Assembly: GCA_950073265.1 (NCBI GenBank)
Contig: CATMPJ010000004.1
Span: forward strand, 1 to 47,313
Source: an uncultured bacterium
Lineage (GTDB): Bacteria; Patescibacteriota; Minisyncoccia; Phycocordibacterales; UBA918
Direction of reading: 5' to 3'
DNA: 47,313 bases
Positions 25,480-34,187 of this stretch are shown one piece after another. How positions within the stretch are numbered: position 1 is the first letter of the stretch; each line of letters begins with the position of its first letter. Position numbers and translations under genes: made by a program. The notes beneath the pieces were generated by a model that saw only the letters and a list, made by a program, of their open reading frames with translations, had not been told where the DNA came from and did no database searches.

Positions 25480-26250
25480 TTATTCTAACACCAACACAGA
25501 ATATCGTTGGACGCCAAATTGATCTTTGTGGGTAGTGGTTTTAAAACCATGAGAAGCCGCTATGGCAGCGATGGCTTTGCTTTGTTCTGGCTCATGTTCA
25601 AGCCACAATTGTCCATCAGGGACGATGTGATATTTGGCTTCAGTGATGAGTTGTAAGATTATTTCCATGCCACCATGTCCACCAAACAATGCTAAGTGTG
25701 GTTCAAATCCACGAACGTTCTGATCCACACGATTGAGAGCGTCATCAATATATGGTGGATTGGCCAATATAAAGTGGTACTTGTCGTCTTTGTATGCACT
25801 AAAGAGATTGCTCTGCAACACTCTTGCGCGTGTTTTCTCGATATCGTTTTGCTCCACATTTTTATCAATTGTGGTGAGGTGCTGTTTATCAAGTTCAGCA
25901 AAATCGACCATGGTATTGGTGGTCTCTTTCAAAACCCCAACTCCCACACAGCCAGATCCGGCGCACATGTCAATGATTTTAAGTGGCTCAACTTCAGCGA
26001 GACCGAGTCCAGTTTTATGCGACTGGTACTGGCGTATTTCCGCTATTGCTTTTTCAGTCCAGTATTCGGTTTCGGTGCGTGGTATAAGCGGAAAACTGTC
26101 CAAATATATGGTTGTGTTTAGAAACGGAACATGACCGATTATATATCCAAGCGGTTCACCTAACGCCAATCTGCGGCAGTCGGCAAAGAAATCCATAGTT
26201 TTTTCTCCGCCATATTTCTCCTTGAGTAACCACTGCATTTCTTTTTCCAT
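25480..26250 (-). CDS. prmC: Release factor glutamine methyltransferase
   Basis: PrmC methylates the glutamine of the GGQ motif in peptide release factors, using S-adenosylmethionine. Visible motifs are PLGYIIGHVPFLN and IPRTETE in the N-terminal part, the SAM-binding loop IIDMCAGSGCVGVGVL, and the catalytic NPPY in FILANPPYIDD. At 256 aa it is slightly short, missing part of the N-terminal helical domain. prfA, often adjacent, is not in the window. Upstream on the minus strand, TAGCAT lies about 9 nt before the ATG as a possible weak -10. It leads an operon with two membrane proteins of unknown function. Confidence 0.9.
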   Translation of the reverse strand: MEKEMQWLLKEKYGGEKTMDFFADCRRLALGEPLGYIIGHVPFLNTTIYLDSFPLIPRTETEYWTEKAIAEIRQYQSHKTGLGLAEVEPLKIIDMCAGSGCVGVGVLKETTNTMVDFAELDKQHLTTIDKNVEQNDIEKTRARVLQSNLFSAYKDDKYHFILANPPYIDDALNRVDQNVRGFEPHLALFGGHGGMEIILQLITEAKYHIVPDGQLWLEHEPEQSKAIAAIAASHGFKTTTHKDQFGVQRYSVLVLE

Positions 26251-26303
26251 ATCCCTACAATGCTATCTATCGATTAAATAGTCAATCTGCTATACTGCAC
26301 GGC

Positions 26304-27077
26304 ATGGAAGCTATTACAGAACGAATCACTAGGAGATTGAAGGATCAGATTGTGGTGACAATAAACGTCTTACTGGTTACTTTTCTCTTTGCATACTTCG
26401 TAGAACTACCATTCTCAGTCAATACAGCATACCTAACGGTAGCAACATTCTTGTTTGCAATCTTTGCCAGTTTTTTCACTTCTCGGCAAAGCTCGCGACA
26501 CGATTCATTGCGCGAAAGTATTACCCAGTTTGATGGCAATCTCTCATCGATTTATCGAGGAAGTGGTAATTTAAGTCCTGCATTACAAAAAGAGATTGGT
26601 GAGATTATAACTACTCACTACGAGAATTTGCTTCGCTCACGAGATTGGACGTATCACATCGTGCATCCATCAGAAACAATTACCAAGATTCATCAGACGC
26701 TACGCAAACACGTGGGTGAAGAAATGGCGATGCCGGAGTTTAAGCGAACGAGTTTGATGCAAATGCAATGGTCTTTACGGGATTTGCAGCGGGTACGCAA
26801 AGATAAAATCTCATTAATGCGAGAGCAAGTACCTGCATTGCAGTGGATGTTACTAGTTCTTCTCGCTGTTATCCTCGTGGTTACGATTATGAGTATCCAA
26901 TCGCATACCGCAGTGGTTGCTTCGTTTCTAAAAGCATCCTTTGTGGTAGCGGTAGTCCTGGTGCTGGCTTTGATTCAAGATCTTAACCGACTAACGCTAT
27001 TTGAACGACTTATTGGAGAAGAATCTGCTCGTGATCTTTTAAAAACAATCAAACTAGAACAGTCTTTAAAAAAATAA
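26304..27077 (+). CDS. Four-helix membrane protein, bestrophin-like (DUF4239-like)
   Basis: The 257-aa protein has membrane helices at about 18-36, 42-60, 182-202 and 208-228. Between them is a soluble stretch of about 120 residues rich in helix-formers (residues 70-180, with LRESITQFDGNLSSIYRGSGNL and QWSLRDLQRVRKDKIS). This layout resembles the bestrophin-like DUF4239 family, but I cannot confirm it by search. TATACT (26291-26296) lies 7 nt before the ATG. It is divergent from prmC and 14 nt upstream of an ABC transporter pair, with which it may be cotranscribed. Confidence 0.65.
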   Translation: MEAITERITRRLKDQIVVTINVLLVTFLFAYFVELPFSVNTAYLTVATFLFAIFASFFTSRQSSRHDSLRESITQFDGNLSSIYRGSGNLSPALQKEIGEIITTHYENLLRSRDWTYHIVHPSETITKIHQTLRKHVGEEMAMPEFKRTSLMQMQWSLRDLQRVRKDKISLMREQVPALQWMLLVLLAVILVVTIMSIQSHTAVVASFLKASFVVAVVLVLALIQDLNRLTLFERLIGEESARDLLKTIKLEQSLKK

Positions 27078-27091
27078 TTTTTACCATCCCT

Positions 27092-27841
27092 ATGAGTTCA
27101 CCAATGTTAGAAATCAAAAATCTAAAAAAAGTGTATGGCACCGGCAAGGATGCTAAGGTTGCTGTCGATGACCTCTCGCTTACCGTTGAGCGGGGCGCCT
27201 TTTTTGGGTTGCTTGGTCCGAATGGTGCAGGTAAGAGCACTACCATTCATTGTATTACTGGAATTGCACAACCAACCGAAGGCCAAATATTCATTGATGG
27301 TGTTGATGTTGTTAAAGATTATAAAACCGCGCGCCGTAAAGTGGGGCTCTCGCCGCAAGAGTTCAACATAGATTTTTTTGCGAAGGTCGACGACTTGCTT
27401 GACTACATGGGTGGGTACTACGGAATACCGCGAGCCGAACGAAAGACCAGAATCGATGAATTAATCAGTCGATTTAGTCTAGAAGAACATCGTGATAAGA
27501 AGTTTCAGAAATTATCTGGTGGATTAAAGCGACGGGCCATCCTCGCGCGCGCCTTAGTGCACACACCAGATTTACTCATTCTTGATGAGCCAACTGCGGG
27601 TGTTGACGTGGAACAGCGTCATGAGCTTTGGGATTATCTTCGTGAACTTAATAGTCGAGGTAAAACAATTATTCTGACGTCTCACTACCTCGAAGAGATT
27701 CAGGAGTTGTGTAACGAAATTGCGATTATTAATCACGGTAAGATCATCAAAGAAGGAACCAAAGCGGAGTTTATGCGAGACGGCAAATCTGTAGAACAAA
27801 CGTACCTTGAAATTACCCGTAATGACGATAAGAAAGCTTAG
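27092..27841 (+). CDS. ABC transporter ATP-binding protein
   Basis: The 249-aa protein has Walker A GPNGAGKST (about 46-54), the Q-loop (GLSPQEFNIDFFAKV), signature LSGGLKRR, Walker B LLILDEPTAGVD, and the switch histidine in ILTSHYLEE. It energises the permease encoded one base downstream. Resemblance is to the drug, polysaccharide and Nod-factor ABC-2 exporters; the substrate is unknown. No Shine-Dalgarno is visible, and the start at 27092 fits normal family N-termini (MLEIKNLKKVYG). Confidence 0.93.
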   Translation: MSSPMLEIKNLKKVYGTGKDAKVAVDDLSLTVERGAFFGLLGPNGAGKSTTIHCITGIAQPTEGQIFIDGVDVVKDYKTARRKVGLSPQEFNIDFFAKVDDLLDYMGGYYGIPRAERKTRIDELISRFSLEEHRDKKFQKLSGGLKRRAILARALVHTPDLLILDEPTAGVDVEQRHELWDYLRELNSRGKTIILTSHYLEEIQELCNEIAIINHGKIIKEGTKAEFMRDGKSVEQTYLEITRNDDKKA

Positions 27842-27842
27842 T

Positions 27843-28604
27843 ATGAATGCAATTGGACTTTTTACAATGTTGCGCCGTGAGGCAAAACGAACATTGCGAG
27901 TGGTGGTACAAACACTTATAGCGCCGACTGTTTCGGCGGCCTTGTATTTGTTTATTTTCGGTACAGTGATTGGCACAAAAATTGAAGACTTCGCTGGTGT
28001 GCCTTACATATCGTTCGTATTTCCTGGGGTTTTAATGTTGTCCATTATTAACGCGTCGTTTGCGAGCGCTTCATCAAACCTATACTTCATGCGCTTTACG
28101 CGCGGGATCGAAGAGATTTTAATTGCACCGTTTTCCTATCTTGAAATGTTGGTTGGATTCGTGGGGAGTGCAGTTGTTCGGGCTCTTATGGTGTCTGTAC
28201 TCATCCTCTTAACTGGCTTGGCGTTTGGGGCAGTCAGTCTGGTTAATCCGGTTGCGTTCTTTTTGTACGTTGCTGCTGTCGCCGCTATTTTTGCGATGCT
28301 TGGTATCATTGTGGCTTTGTGGGCAGAAGGGTTCGAGCAACTACAAGTCTTAAATACGTTTGTAATAACTCCATTGACGTATCTCGGCGGAATATTTTAT
28401 TCAATCACGTTCTTGCCGCCATTAGCGGCAGAGATCACCCGTGCCAATCCATTTTTCTATTTTGCTGACGGTATTCGAAGTAGCATGATTGGGTATAGCG
28501 AAGCTAATACTGCAATCGGACTTATTGTTATTGTCGGTTTGTTAGTGGGGCTCGCTATCTTAGTGACCACACTTTTTAGAAAGGGATGGAAAATACGCGC
28601 GTAG
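27843..28604 (+). CDS. ABC-2 type transporter permease
   Basis: A 253-aa membrane protein with about six helices and the ABC-2 pattern (TLIAPTVSAALYLFIFG, VFPGVLMLSIINASF, ITPLTYLGGIFYS, ANPFFYFADGIRSSM). The start at 27843 lies one base after the ATPase stop (TAG-T-ATG), which is preferred to an ATG 36 nt upstream inside the ATPase gene. With the ATPase it should form a homodimeric-type exporter; the substrate is unknown. A strong terminator follows. Confidence 0.92.
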   Translation: MNAIGLFTMLRREAKRTLRVVVQTLIAPTVSAALYLFIFGTVIGTKIEDFAGVPYISFVFPGVLMLSIINASFASASSNLYFMRFTRGIEEILIAPFSYLEMLVGFVGSAVVRALMVSVLILLTGLAFGAVSLVNPVAFFLYVAAVAAIFAMLGIIVALWAEGFEQLQVLNTFVITPLTYLGGIFYSITFLPPLAAEITRANPFFYFADGIRSSMIGYSEANTAIGLIVIVGLLVGLAILVTTLFRKGWKIRA

Positions 28605-28617
28605 ACGATAGTTTACT

Positions 28618-28652
28618 AACAAAGGCCGGCCGCTTTGCGGCCGGCCTTTGTT
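28618..28652. terminator. ABC operon terminator
   Basis: A perfect 16-bp G+C-rich stem, AACAAAGGCCGGCCGC / GCGGCCGGCCTTTGTT with a TTT loop. The right arm's TTTGTT also supplies part of a possible -35 (TTGTTA) for the aldolase gene. Confidence 0.8.
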
Positions 28653-28683
28653 ACAATTAAGACAAATACTTAATAAGTCCTTT

Positions 28684-29685
28684 ATGCAAAGAAACACAAA
28701 ACTATACGAAACAGTTGCGGCACTAATGGCCTCGGGAAAAGGCATCTTAGCGGCTGACGAGAGTGATGGTACAGCGGGGAAGCGTTTGGCGATGGTGCGT
28801 CTGGAGAACACTCCTGAGAATCGCCAAGATTTTCGAGAACTACTGTTTACTGCGCCCGATATCGAAAAATATTTATCAGGTGTGATCATGTTTGACTCAT
28901 CGATTCGCAACGAGACCGACGACGGAGTTTTGTTTGCTGATGTACTTACGGCCAAAGGTATAGTGCCTGGCATTAAGGTAGACAGAGGTACGCGCGCTTT
29001 GCAGGGCTTTAAAGATGAAGAAATTACTCAAGGACTTGATGATTTAGACAAGCGTTTTGCCGAGTACTATGACTTGGGTGCACGTTTTGCTAAATGGCGT
29101 ATGGTGGTTACCATTGATGAAGATAAAACCCCAACATACGAAGCCGTCAGAATGAACTGTGTCATGATGACACGCTATGCACAATTGGCTCAAGCGGCTG
29201 GTATTGTGCCGATTGTTGAGCCAGAGGTAATTCATGCCGGTGATCATTCGCTCGAAAAAGCCGAACTTGAAACCACGCGTACGTTACAGATTCTGTTTCA
29301 AACCCTGCAAGAATATCGAGTCGACTTAGCAGGGCTCATTCTTAAATCCTCTATGGTGTTGGCGGGTGATCGATACCAAAACCAGACTTCAGCGGAAGAG
29401 GTAGCCCAAGCAACTCTACGTACTTTCCACATGTCTGTACCACATGAGACAGGCGGTATTGTTTTTCTTTCTGGTGGACAAAGCCCGAAACGCGCAACTG
29501 AGAATCTTAACGCGATTGCAAAGTTAGGCGCACAACCATGGCCAATTACCTACTCATTCTCACGGGCGATTGAAGAGCCTTTCCTTAACGCATGGGCTGG
29601 AAAGTCTGAAAATAGTCAAAAAGCTCAAGAAGTACTGCTTGAGACCTGCAAGCAGAATAGCCTGGCCGCACAGGGAAAGCTCTAA
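28684..29685 (+). CDS. Fructose-bisphosphate aldolase class I
   Basis: Class I aldolase cleaves fructose-1,6-bisphosphate through a Schiff base with lysine, without metal. The protein is 333 aa and of the eukaryote-like glycolytic type: GILAADESDGTAGKRL near the N-terminus, PGIKVDRGTRAL, ARFAKWRMV, IVPIVEPEVI, and the Schiff-base lysine K221 in LILKSSMVLAGD. FLSGGQSPKRATENLNAI binds phosphate. The start at 28684 (MQRNTKLYETVAALM) fits the family; the open frame beginning at 28648 would add 12 unlikely residues read from the terminator region. It is a single-gene unit between two terminators. The symbol is left blank because naming differs among class I types. Confidence 0.95.
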   Translation: MQRNTKLYETVAALMASGKGILAADESDGTAGKRLAMVRLENTPENRQDFRELLFTAPDIEKYLSGVIMFDSSIRNETDDGVLFADVLTAKGIVPGIKVDRGTRALQGFKDEEITQGLDDLDKRFAEYYDLGARFAKWRMVVTIDEDKTPTYEAVRMNCVMMTRYAQLAQAAGIVPIVEPEVIHAGDHSLEKAELETTRTLQILFQTLQEYRVDLAGLILKSSMVLAGDRYQNQTSAEEVAQATLRTFHMSVPHETGGIVFLSGGQSPKRATENLNAIAKLGAQPWPITYSFSRAIEEPFLNAWAGKSENSQKAQEVLLETCKQNSLAAQGKL

Positions 29686-29705
29686 CTTTGCGCAAGCAGT
29701 ACCAA

Positions 29706-29732
29706 AAAAGGCGCGTCAGAGACGCGCCTTTT
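29706..29732 (+). terminator. Aldolase terminator
   Basis: AAAAGGCGCGTC and GACGCGCCTTTT form a 12-bp stem with an AGA loop. Confidence 0.85.
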
Positions 29733-29740
29733 CACTGAGA

Positions 29741-29791
29741 AACGAAAACAGCACCAGCACGGAAACCGGTGTTGTTTCCGCCCGCTGGTGC
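29741..29791 (-). terminator. Terminator of the 50-aa membrane gene
   Basis: On the minus strand GCACCAGC pairs with GCTGGTGC (29791-29784 and 29758-29751), with an inner GGAAAC/GTTTCC stem, followed by TGTTTTCGTTTCT. Confidence 0.65.
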
Positions 29792-29795
29792 CGGG

Positions 29796-29948
29796 TTATC
29801 TGTCGCGAATAATGCTCTTTGGCATCATTTCCGTTTCCTTAGTTCCGGTAGAGAAATGAGGCGACGGCTTTTGAACGTAAAATAAATATGCGACACATGT
29901 TAAAAGGAACAAGCCGACTGCGAGAAGTGTCCTTGGTTTAATTATCAT
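29796..29948 (-). CDS. Small membrane or exported protein of 50 aa
   Basis: GGGAGG lies 6 nt before the ATG at 29948, one of the best Shine-Dalgarnos here. The 50-residue product starts MIIKPRT and has one hydrophobic helix (about 8-23, LLAVGLFLLTCVAYLF) with a cysteine inside it, then a polar tail rich in Lys, Glu and Met. It could be a single-pass membrane protein or carry an uncleaved signal; the cysteine is not in a convincing lipobox. It has its own terminator and no recognised family. Confidence 0.6.
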   Translation of the reverse strand: MIIKPRTLLAVGLFLLTCVAYLFYVQKPSPHFSTGTKETEMMPKSIIRDR

Positions 29949-30026
29949 TTTCAACCTCCCTCGTTACTATCTTTAAGATAATAGCACACCTATTGGGGCG
30001 GTAATATTTAATTTGAAAATCTAAGC

Positions 30027-30046
30027 AAAAGGCCCCCGCGGGGGCC
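30027..30046 (-). terminator. rpmG terminator
   Basis: A perfect G+C palindrome of 16 bases (GGCCCCCGCGGGGGCC, 30031-30046) is followed on the minus strand by TTTTGCTT. Confidence 0.7.
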
Positions 30047-30051
30047 AATAT

Positions 30052-30234
30052 TTACTTTTTCTTTTGTTTGTAGACAGTGTGCTTTTTAGCTACCGGATTA
30101 TATTTGGTAGTTTGATACTTTTTACTCGGGTCTTTCTTGTTTTTGTTGTTGAATCGAGTGTAGTAGACGTGACCTTTACCAACGCCTTTTTCGTCGCCGT
30201 CTGAAACCATCTTGATTAGTAAATCCTGTGACAT
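30052..30234 (-). CDS. rpmG: 50S ribosomal protein bL33
   Basis: The 60-aa protein matches bL33 by pattern: LIKMVSDG near the start, GHVYYTRFNNKNKK corresponding to the usual GHFYTT..KNKR, then KYNPVAKKHTVYKQKKK corresponding to KFDPVVRQHVIYKEAK. It has no CxxC pairs, so it is the zinc-free form. TACAAT lies 10 nt before the ATG with a perfect TTGACA upstream, so it is probably highly expressed with a very short leader. It is easily missed because of its size. Confidence 0.85.
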   Translation of the reverse strand: MSQDLLIKMVSDGDEKGVGKGHVYYTRFNNKNKKDPSKKYQTTKYNPVAKKHTVYKQKKK

Positions 30235-30244
30235 AGTGCCGCAG

Positions 30245-30272
30245 ATTGTACCAAAAAGCGTTTTATTGTCAA
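30245..30272 (-). promoter_or_regulatory. rpmG promoter
   Basis: On the minus strand TTGACA (30272-30267, perfect consensus) and TACAAT (30250-30245) are separated by 16 nt. Confidence 0.75.
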
Positions 30273-30275
30273 TCT

Positions 30276-31082
30276 CTAATACTCCTTAGTCCAGGTTTTA
30301 TGTTCTGCACTGTAGGTACCTATTTTAGTGCGATGGATGTTCCAAGCTAAGCCACAGGTACCGACTTTCTTAGCAATAACTTCGCTTAAAGAACGCATGT
30401 AGGTACCGGAGGTGGCGCTACACATGAATGTCGCAATCTGGTAATGATTTGGCAGGGAAAAATTGTCTAGAACAGATTGCCAGTCTTGACGAACATCAGC
30501 TCGGCGAAAGTCGTTGCCCAAGGCCTTTCGTTTGTCTGTAACTGGAGGGATGGTATTGATCTTATCAAGGGCAGTCTCTACTGTTTCCGTTCGAGAAAGA
30601 GAGGTGAGTGACTCTAAGTGCAATTCGTATATGGTCGACTCTGCAGTTGGAATCTCTATCTCGTCTAGCCGATCTTCTAGTGTCCACGTATGCAGTGGTT
30701 TGCCTTGAACAGTCTTGCTTGAAAAATGGGGGTAGGGAAGCGAAACCTGACCAGTCAGTTTTATTGCAATATATTCAAGTTCTTCCCTAGAGATGCGGGG
30801 AACTTGTATTTCAGACTTTAACCTCCCGAGCACATCCGCAGTGTCAGAAGTAATACCGAAAAGTACTGAGAACGCGTATTCCTTATCAAGTCCATGATAC
30901 TCAGTTTGTTTTTTGCATTCAGCACCGATTAGGACCAGTAATTTTCCTGAGGCCATTGGGTCAAGACGCCCAGCGTAGGCGAGCGGCACATCCGCATACT
31001 GCGGGTGTGCCGCTCGCCACAATTCAGCACACACAAGCGGTGTCTGACCTACAGCTTTTTCTAAAACGACGTAAGGAAGCAT
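30276..31082 (-). CDS. truB: tRNA pseudouridine-55 synthase
   Basis: TruB converts U55 of the T-loop to pseudouridine. The catalytic motif GRLDPMASGKLLVLIG has its aspartate at D41, and YPHFSSKTVQGKPLH corresponds to the conserved YPAYSA.KVNGKRLY segment; RSLSEVIAKKVG is the later conserved block. It is 268 aa. Its ATG touches the TAG of a 27-aa ORF upstream with no gap, so it is translationally coupled to that ORF and shares its promoter. rpmG lies downstream with its own promoter. Confidence 0.93.
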   Translation of the reverse strand: MLPYVVLEKAVGQTPLVCAELWRAAHPQYADVPLAYAGRLDPMASGKLLVLIGAECKKQTEYHGLDKEYAFSVLFGITSDTADVLGRLKSEIQVPRISREELEYIAIKLTGQVSLPYPHFSSKTVQGKPLHTWTLEDRLDEIEIPTAESTIYELHLESLTSLSRTETVETALDKINTIPPVTDKRKALGNDFRRADVRQDWQSVLDNFSLPNHYQIATFMCSATSGTYMRSLSEVIAKKVGTCGLAWNIHRTKIGTYSAEHKTWTKEY

Positions 31083-31166
31083 CTAGCCAAGTGGGTTGCC
31101 CCCTAAGTAGGCATTTACGATGGCTAAAAGTATAAATGCGCCGAGCGCTAACAGTACGATTTTCAT
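31083..31166 (-). CDS. 27-aa membrane peptide ORF coupled to truB
   Basis: An ATG at 31166 opens a 27-codon frame ending in TAG that directly abuts the truB ATG. The peptide is one hydrophobic helix (about residues 3-20, IVLLALGAFILLAIVNAY) with a short glycine-rich end. TACAAT (minus strand, 31182-31177) lies 10 nt before its ATG, so this ORF, not truB, is at the 5' end of the transcript. It may be a leader peptide that sets truB translation or a genuine micro-protein. Confidence 0.55.
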   Translation of the reverse strand: MKIVLLALGAFILLAIVNAYLGGNPLG

Positions 31167-31225
31167 AGATACGTAGATTGTATCAAATCACAACACACAA
31201 TACCCAGTTTTTAAGCCCGTTTTTC

Positions 31226-31296
31226 TTGACTTTAAAGTGAAGCATAGTAGCATACAGTCGCAAATACCCCCGGACTCCTTCGCGCGAATGTATTTG
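31226..31296 (+). promoter_or_regulatory. Promoter and leader hairpin of the V-type ATPase operon
   Basis: TTGACT (31226-31231) and TAGCAT (31248-31253) are separated by 16 nt, a plausible but weak -10. Shortly after the predicted start, CAAATAC (31261-31267) and GTATTTG (31290-31296) can pair around a G+C-rich loop. The remaining leader to 31372 is A+T-rich with no ORF. A leader of about 110 nt contrasts with the near-leaderless housekeeping genes. Confidence 0.45.
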
Positions 31297-31372
31297 CTTG
31301 GTCAGCTATACAATTCAAACAGAAAAGCGCCATATTTCACATTACAAATTGATAGTTTAGGTATTAATATTT

Positions 31373-31678
31373 ATGACGGCTCTCGAAGAGATATTACAAA
31401 CGGAGCAAACTGCCGAAAAAGAAATCGCCAACGCAAAAGAAGTTGCCGCTGCAGCGGTCAGTGAAGCTAAGCAAGCTGCGAAAGAAAAGCTTTCTCAAGT
31501 AGATGCAGCATACGAATCTACAAAAATTGAAGCGCTAGAGAAACAGTCAGTTATGGCCGCAAAGGTTAGTGAAAAAATTACCACTGAATCAGAGCAACGA
31601 ATTAAGTCTCTGACCGCAAATTTTGCCGCAAAACAAGCAGCGCTTGTCCAAATGTTAAAGGATCGCTTCGTAGCTTAG
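31373..31678 (+). CDS. V-type ATPase peripheral stalk subunit G/H (NtpF-like)
   Basis: The 101-aa protein is one long Ala/Lys/Glu-rich coiled coil, as in the small peripheral-stalk subunit called G in eukaryotes, H in archaea and NtpF in E. hirae. It would pair with subunit E to hold the A3B3 head still while the rotor turns. Its place as the first gene, directly before subunit I, is as in the ntp operon; identification rests on this position as much as on sequence. Confidence 0.8.
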   Translation: MTALEEILQTEQTAEKEIANAKEVAAAAVSEAKQAAKEKLSQVDAAYESTKIEALEKQSVMAAKVSEKITTESEQRIKSLTANFAAKQAALVQMLKDRFVA

Positions 31679-31699
31679 TCGAAGTCGTCACATTCTTGT

Positions 31700-33655
31700 A
31701 TGTCCATCGTTTCAATGCAGAAAGTAAGATTAATTGTTCACCAAGATGAGGTGGATACTGCTCTTGCAGTACTACAACGACATGGCGCGATGCAGTTCAC
31801 TGACGTCACGGATGAAACTATGGGAGACACGGCAGTAGTATTTCCACATGCGACGCTATTACCACGTGTGCAGCATGCTGCTAATTTTCTTTCTCAATAC
31901 TCACCGAACGTAGGTTTCTTTAAAGCTCTCCGTGAAGGCACGCGTACTAACATGTCAGAGAAAGCAGTACAAAAGAGAACTGCTGAGACAGACGACATCG
32001 AGTCAATTGTTGTTGATGTCGAGGCTCTTCAGGTAGAGTTTGCTGACAAAAACGAAATTATTCGTCGTCTTGAAGAACGTGAAGCAATACTTACTGTTTG
32101 GAAAGAATTGCCGTACAAGATATCAGAATTACACACTGGTTTAACGACAACTAGACTCGTCCGCAGGAATAATCCTCGTAAAGAAGATGTGTTACGAGAT
32201 ATTTTAGAAACTGCATTTAACGAAGCAAATATCTCTTATGCGATTACGCCAATTAGTACAGAGCTTGTGGCAGTTACCGTACTTAATGAAGAACTATCTG
32301 CGGCTATAACAGTGATTGAATCAATCAAAGCAGAATTGATTAGCACACCATTAGGTGAGGAAACGCCTGAGATAGAGCTTATTAAAGTGCAGGAATCGCT
32401 GGCCAAAATGCGAGGAGAGATAGCTCTATTACATGATCAAGCAGAACACTTCGCTATTACTCATTTAAAAACCCTGCAAATTGACGCGGAGTTGCTAAAC
32501 TGGGAGCGTAATCGATTTGCAGCACGAGCAACCAGTAAACAAACCACTTTCACAACGGTTTTTGAAGGTTGGCTTCATGCTGGTAAAAAAGACGCAGTAC
32601 TTGCTGATTTCGTTGCGCAAGACATCACTGCAATGTTAGTCGAAGCAGAAATTAAAGACGGAGAAGTGCCACCAGTAGAAATCGAAAACCACCCATTAGT
32701 GGCTCCATTTGAGGCGGTAACTAGACTGTATGGTATGCCAGGGTATAAAGATCTTGACCCAACAGTATTTTTGGCAGGTTTCTTTTTCCTTTTCTTCGGT
32801 CTTTGCCTTACTGATGTGGGGTATGGTCTCGCTCTTGTTATAGGCTCACTTTTTATTTTGCTCTTTACCAAAGTTGCAGCCGGGACACGCTTGTTTGCTA
32901 AGTTGTTACTCTTCATTGGTGCTTCAACAGTTGCAATTGGTGCACTATTTGGCGGTTATTTAGGGATTGCGCCAGAATCTCTACCCGCCCCGCTACAGGC
33001 TATTCAATTGTTTGACCCAATTGGTAACCCTCTCCCAGTATTTTATTTGGCGCTTGCATTCGGAGTGCTACAAGTAATGGTTGGGTTACTGCTTAAAATC
33101 TATAGCGATGCATGCAATGGCGATTTGCTTGGAGGTATACTAGATCAGGGTCCGTGGTTGCTTATGTTTGCTATTGGCATACTATACGTATTAACGGCAG
33201 TAGGGTATGTCTCAATCTTGACGATTAATCAAATTGGTAATTTAGCAATTGTCGGTGCAGTTCTAATTGTGCTCGCTGCCGGACGTAATGGGGAAGGTGT
33301 GTTTGGTAAAATCATTGCTGCCTTCCTCGGTCTCTATGCTGGAGTTGGTTTCCTTTCAGATATTTTGTCTTACTCACGTCTCTTGGCGTTGGGTCTGGCA
33401 ACGTCGGCTCTCGCTTTTGCCGTAAATCTTATCGCCAGCATGGTGCTTGGTGTGCCGTATATTGGCTTTATTTTGGCGGCTGTTATTTTCCTCATTGGCC
33501 ACGCTTTTACTCTTATCATTAACACGCTTGGAGCTTTCATTCATAGTGCTCGTCTCCAATTCGTTGAGTTCTTCAGTAAATTTATTGTTGGTACTGGAAA
33601 AGAATTCACACCACTCACTCGCTCCGAAGATTATGTTACGGTCGGAGACGATTGA
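31700..33655 (+). CDS. V-type ATPase subunit I (a subunit, stator channel)
   Basis: Subunit I holds the two half-channels that pass ions to the rotor. The 651-aa protein has a cytoplasmic N-terminal half with coiled coils (about 1-350) and a C-terminal membrane half from about residue 350 with seven or eight helices. FFFLFFGLCLTDVGYGLAL and SDILSYSRLLALGLATSALA are conserved blocks; the latter includes the arginine expected to face the rotor carboxylate. It follows the G/H gene by 21 nt and precedes subunit K. Confidence 0.93.
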   Translation: MSIVSMQKVRLIVHQDEVDTALAVLQRHGAMQFTDVTDETMGDTAVVFPHATLLPRVQHAANFLSQYSPNVGFFKALREGTRTNMSEKAVQKRTAETDDIESIVVDVEALQVEFADKNEIIRRLEEREAILTVWKELPYKISELHTGLTTTRLVRRNNPRKEDVLRDILETAFNEANISYAITPISTELVAVTVLNEELSAAITVIESIKAELISTPLGEETPEIELIKVQESLAKMRGEIALLHDQAEHFAITHLKTLQIDAELLNWERNRFAARATSKQTTFTTVFEGWLHAGKKDAVLADFVAQDITAMLVEAEIKDGEVPPVEIENHPLVAPFEAVTRLYGMPGYKDLDPTVFLAGFFFLFFGLCLTDVGYGLALVIGSLFILLFTKVAAGTRLFAKLLLFIGASTVAIGALFGGYLGIAPESLPAPLQAIQLFDPIGNPLPVFYLALAFGVLQVMVGLLLKIYSDACNGDLLGGILDQGPWLLMFAIGILYVLTAVGYVSILTINQIGNLAIVGAVLIVLAAGRNGEGVFGKIIAAFLGLYAGVGFLSDILSYSRLLALGLATSALAFAVNLIASMVLGVPYIGFILAAVIFLIGHAFTLIINTLGAFIHSARLQFVEFFSKFIVGTGKEFTPLTRSEDYVTVGDD

Positions 33656-33684
33656 TCGTAATTTTATTCAGTTATAAAAGTTAA

Positions 33685-34176
<492 letters not shown>

Positions 34177-34187
34177 TTATTTGCTGT

